NCBI GenBank assembly: GCA_015491735.1
Contig: WFVH01000040.1
Coordinates: 1 to 41,984, forward strand
Direction of reading: 5' to 3'
Source of the DNA: Gammaproteobacteria bacterium
GTDB lineage: Bacteria; Pseudomonadota; Gammaproteobacteria; Thiohalospirales; Thiohalospiraceae
Length of the DNA stretch: 41,984 nt
Below, piece after piece: positions 35,997-41,984 of the stretch (its first letter is position 1; the number at the start of each line of letters is the position of its first letter). The notes under the pieces were generated by a model. It worked only from the letters and a program-made list of their open reading frames with translations. It made no database searches and was not told where the DNA came from. Position numbers and translations under genes: made by a program.

Positions 35997-36598
35997 TAAC
36001 CGGCATTCTGCTGGCTGCGGGGAGAAGCACCCGGTTTGGAGCCAACAAACTGCTCCACCCCCTTCCCGGTGGAAATGCCATCGGTGTGGTTGCAGCCAGT
36101 AACCTGCTCAACGCCCTTCCCCACTCGATTGCCGTTGTCCGCGCGACGGACAGCTTGCTGGCCAAACAGCTGGCGGCAACCGGCATTGGTATCGTAGCGA
36201 ACGAAAATGCCGACAGCGGGATGGGTTCAAGCCTCGCCTGCGGCATAAATGCAACCACCGCTTCGGATGGATGGGTGATCGCCCTGGCCGACATGCCGTT
36301 TATACAGGCAGCAACGATTCTGGCCATCTCCGCCAACCTGGTCAAAAACAGAACGATCACCATCCCTTGCTACCACGGAAAGAAAGGTCACCCCGTAGGC
36401 TTTGGGAAATACTACCAAAAGCAACTGGGGTTACTTGCCGGTGATGGGGGCGGCCGTGAGATCTTGCGCAAGCACAAGGCGCATATCAACGCAGTGGCGG
36501 TAGATGACCCCGGAATCCTGGTCGATATTGACTCACCAATCGAGCTACGGCGCCATTTGTCACGTAACTATCCAGCGAGTTGTCACCTCTGGGGGTAA
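35993..36598 (+). CDS. MocA-like molybdenum cofactor nucleotidyltransferase
   Basis: A 201-residue NTP-transferase. GILLAAGRSTRFGANKLLHPL is the nucleotide-binding start (residues 4-24), LADMPF is the metal motif, and GHPVGFG lies near residue 129. The family includes MocA (adds cytidine to molybdopterin) and MobA-like enzymes; coupling to xdhC supports the MCD/CoxF-like role. Its stop TAA (36596-36598) lies in the GGTAACT end of repeat copy D, so the last residues (HLWG) may be an altered tail. Confidence 0.8.
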   Translation: MITGILLAAGRSTRFGANKLLHPLPGGNAIGVVAASNLLNALPHSIAVVRATDSLLAKQLAATGIGIVANENADSGMGSSLACGINATTASDGWVIALADMPFIQAATILAISANLVKNRTITIPCYHGKKGHPVGFGKYYQKQLGLLAGDGGGREILRKHKAHINAVAVDDPGILVDIDSPIELRRHLSRNYPASCHLWG

Positions 36599-36708
36599 CT
36601 GCTCGGATTGCCCGCCTGCCGACCGGGCGGGTTGCGCTTGCAATCCGAGTCCACGACCGTTTTTCAACACAGAAACAGCGAATTTCAGGGGCAAACCGGG
36701 CAGTGACC
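36594..36708 (+). repeat. Palindromic repeat family 1, copy D (rearranged)
   Basis: It begins GGTAACTGCTCGGATTGCCC and ends GAATTTCAGGGGCAAACCGG then CAGTGACC. The left interior is replaced by a different hairpin (CTCGGATTGC/GCAATCCGAG with CCCGCC/GGCGGG inside). The right half keeps CGTTTTTCAACACAGAAACAGC. It lies between two convergent genes. Confidence 0.7.
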
Positions 36709-36710
36709 GT

Positions 36711-37013
36711 TTATTCGGCTGTTTTGCTATTGGCCAAGACATACTCGCTCAGTTTTTTCATGGCATCGCCGGAAATATTCGGGAAAGCCGGCATGGTAAA
36801 ACCACCCTTGTTGATGGTTTCCGCAATCGCGGATGGCGTCGCCTTCTCTTTGCCCAGTTCAAAAAAAGTGCCATCTTCTTTTGGTTCATGACACTCCAGG
36901 CATGCAGCCTTGAAAATCGCCTCTCCCGTTGCATCTGCAGGGGGTGAATAATCGCTCTTGCCTGCACAACCAGACAGTACCAACCCTATTACGGGTATAA
37001 AAATCAGTTTCAT
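36711..37013 (-). CDS. Monohaem c-type cytochrome lipoprotein (c5-like)
   Basis: A 100-residue lipoprotein with lipobox LVLSGC (Cys 16). The haem motif CLECH is at about residues 38-42, and the probable axial Met is in TMPAFPNISG. It is similar in size and pattern to class I c5/c555 cytochromes. Haem attachment would need the ccm system encoded nearby. It is transcribed toward the copy D region and follows ftsB by 16 nt. Confidence 0.88.
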   Translation of the reverse strand: MKLIFIPVIGLVLSGCAGKSDYSPPADATGEAIFKAACLECHEPKEDGTFFELGKEKATPSAIAETINKGGFTMPAFPNISGDAMKKLSEYVLANSKTAE

Positions 37014-37029
37014 TGCATTCTCCTTGGAA

Positions 37030-37299
37030 CTATTCGATTACCTGGTAAAAAGTTTCATCTTTTTTTATCATGCCCAGCTCGCTCCGGGCTCGCTCTTCTA
37101 TGGCATCCACGCCCTGTTTGAGGTCATCCACTTCTGCCTCCAGGGCCTGATTGCGCTCTTTCAGCCGCTGGTTCTCCTGCTGCTGCTGTTCAACGGCTGT
37201 TTGCAAACGCCATACCTCTCGAACACTGCTGTCGCCGACCCAAAGGCGGAGCTGCAATACCAGCAGCAACAAGAACAGAATGGCGATAATCATCCTCAT
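37030..37299 (-). CDS. ftsB: Cell division protein FtsB
   Basis: An 89-residue single-pass protein with an N-terminal transmembrane helix (residues about 3-20) and a coiled coil (about 30-65, Gln/Leu/Glu-rich), then the conserved ERARSELGMIKKDETFYQV end. It bridges FtsQ and FtsL in the divisome. It follows eno by 23 nt, the usual order in gammaproteobacteria. Confidence 0.95.
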   Translation of the reverse strand: MRMIIAILFLLLLVLQLRLWVGDSSVREVWRLQTAVEQQQQENQRLKERNQALEAEVDDLKQGVDAIEERARSELGMIKKDETFYQVIE

Positions 37300-37322
37300 T
37301 CGAGCACGATTAAAACGGGGGG

Positions 37323-38804
<1,482 letters not shown>

Positions 38805-38824
38805 AAAAACAAATGCGTCTCGAT

Positions 38825-41355
<2,531 letters not shown>

Positions 41356-41454
41356 TCAATCCCTGCTGTTAACGGTAGTGGTCTGATAGCACCGGATATT
41401 TTAACAAGGGGGTGGAATCTTTGAACAAATACCGCTTGAACCAGGAGGAAATAT

Positions 41455-41666
41455 ATGAGCACTGTATTTGTAGTTCTACATGCTCGAAGCGGCGAGACTG
41501 GAGCGGAGGATGTGAAATTCATAGGTGTGTATTCCGATGCAAGCAATGCAAAATCTGCCGTTTCACGCCTAAAAAAACAAGAGGATTTAGTGATTATCCG
41601 GATGGTTTTGTAATAGATGAATATCTATTGGATAAAGATCATTGGGAGGAAGGTTTTCTGGATTGA
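41455..41666 (+). CDS. Small DUF7336-like protein, readable only with a -1 frameshift
   Basis: A strong AGGAGG lies 6 nt before the ATG at 41455. The 0-frame runs 52 codons to a TAA at 41611-41613: MSTVFVVLHARSGETG, then DVKFIGVYSDASNAKSAV. After an A7 run (41571-41577), the -1 frame continues RGFSDYPDGFVIDEYLLDKD and HWEEGFLD to a TGA at 41664-41666. Joined, the protein has about 70 residues and resembles small DUF7336-like proteins (EDVKxIGVYS, GFxxYPDGFVIDEYxLD, HWxEG). The A AAA AAA slip site is in the right frame for -1 slippage. A frameshift mutation or a homopolymer sequencing error would give the same picture. Confidence 0.6.
41571..41577 (+). other. A7 slippery run (possible -1 frameshift site)
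   Basis: In the 0 frame the codons are CTA AAA AAA CAA, so A-AAA-AAA fits the X-XXY-YYZ heptamer for -1 slippage. The two halves of a family-like protein lie in the frames before and after it. Confidence 0.5.
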
Positions 41667-41818
41667 GTTGTATTAGTTCAGATGTAGTAGTTCAGACCAG
41701 ATCTGACCCGCCGAGCCGCGCTTTCAGTTCCGGCATGTGGATCTCGAACTGTTTCAATACCACACTTCATTCTTCTTCATGAAGAGATCCCCCTCCATGC
41801 TTCGGGTGGATGGGTCTG

Positions 41819-41984
41819 TCACTCCTTCTCGATGGGAATACTCTCCACCACATCGATAACATAGATCCGGCCAGCAACAGGCTGGCCGGTCTGGGCATTT
41901 TTGCAGATCAGGGATATCGCTTCGGCGGCGTGCTCGTCCTCGCATATCAGCTCCAGCTTGACTTCGCTGACGAAGCCCTCTCCC
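41819..41984 (-). CDS. PII-like nitrogen regulator, 3' end (5' part beyond window)
   Basis: The last 54 codons are open to the window edge. They read GFVSEVKLELICEDEHAAEAI, then LICKNAQTGQPVAGRIYVID and VVESIPIEKE, the C-terminal pattern of PII/GlnK-like trimeric proteins (a strand with an acidic turn, a helix with TG, and GRIYV). Such genes often sit beside transporters, including inorganic-carbon uptake (DabA/B or SbtA-type) in autotrophs. The partner is outside the window, so the role is unknown. Confidence 0.7.
   Translation of the reverse strand, partial: GEGFVSEVKLELICEDEHAAEAISLICKNAQTGQPVAGRIYVIDVVESIPIEKE

Noticed and set aside
41667-41818. Short minus-strand tail peptide (MPELKARLGGSDLV) with a nearby TCAGA palindrome
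   Set aside because: Could be the end of a lost gene, but 14 codons give no support for a family.

Overview
The window reads as a chromosomal segment of a moderately GC-rich gammaproteobacterium. The order pyrG-kdsA-eno-ftsB, the gluQ/dksA neighbourhood, a complete ccmABCDEFGHI operon and a heavy-metal RND efflux set all point that way. A truncated CbbY-like HAD gene and a PII-like gene at the right edge fit a chemolithoautotroph (for example a sulfur oxidiser), but that is inference. No rRNA, tRNA, CRISPR array or complete transposase gene was seen.

Layout. 1-1980 (minus): a secreted FG-GAP/ASPIC/thrombospondin-3-repeat protein that runs off the left edge. 2476-6859 (minus): yciO, a zinc-ribbon hypothetical, acs and gluQ. 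7231-8593: a DUF3579 gene, dksA (minus) and a broken HAD/CbbY gene. 8723-13960: a degenerate HD-GYP protein, CysZ-like, and an overlapping pair of a PrcB-like lipoprotein and an S8 protease lipoprotein (last three minus). 14733-17392: tandem UspA plus a Kef-type K+/H+ antiporter. 17612-18004 (minus): DUF454. 18386-27196: TolC-type channel, membrane-fusion protein, CusA/CzcA pump, DUF3240, cytochrome b561, PepSY protein, OmpR-type regulator and PhoQ-like kinase, all on the plus strand and tightly packed. 27792-34772 (minus): the complete cytochrome c maturation operon. 35016-36598: XdhC and a MocA-like transferase. 36711-41289 (minus): a cytochrome c lipoprotein, ftsB, eno, kdsA and pyrG. Right end: a small gene that can only be read whole through a -1 frameshift, then the 3' end of a PII-like gene.

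How the genes work together. The efflux set, its DUF3240 partner and the b561/PepSY/two-component genes form one continuous plus-strand block, suggesting a metal or envelope-redox response. The ccm operon supplies haem attachment for c-type cytochromes such as the one at 36711-37013. A perfect FNR-type box lies between ccmA and xdhC.

The most unusual content is non-coding. A 123-bp, nearly full-length palindromic repeat occurs five times in 42 kb; two copies differ at only 3 positions. A second family of short elements ending in TGACCCGG abuts or invades genes. One copy appears to be an in-frame 141-bp insertion in the signal-peptide region of the efflux adaptor gene. A 265-bp MITE-like element with 25-bp terminal inverted repeats follows the kinase gene. 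The S8 protease/PrcB pair recalls the dentilisin system of treponemes and may be the best protein-level lead.
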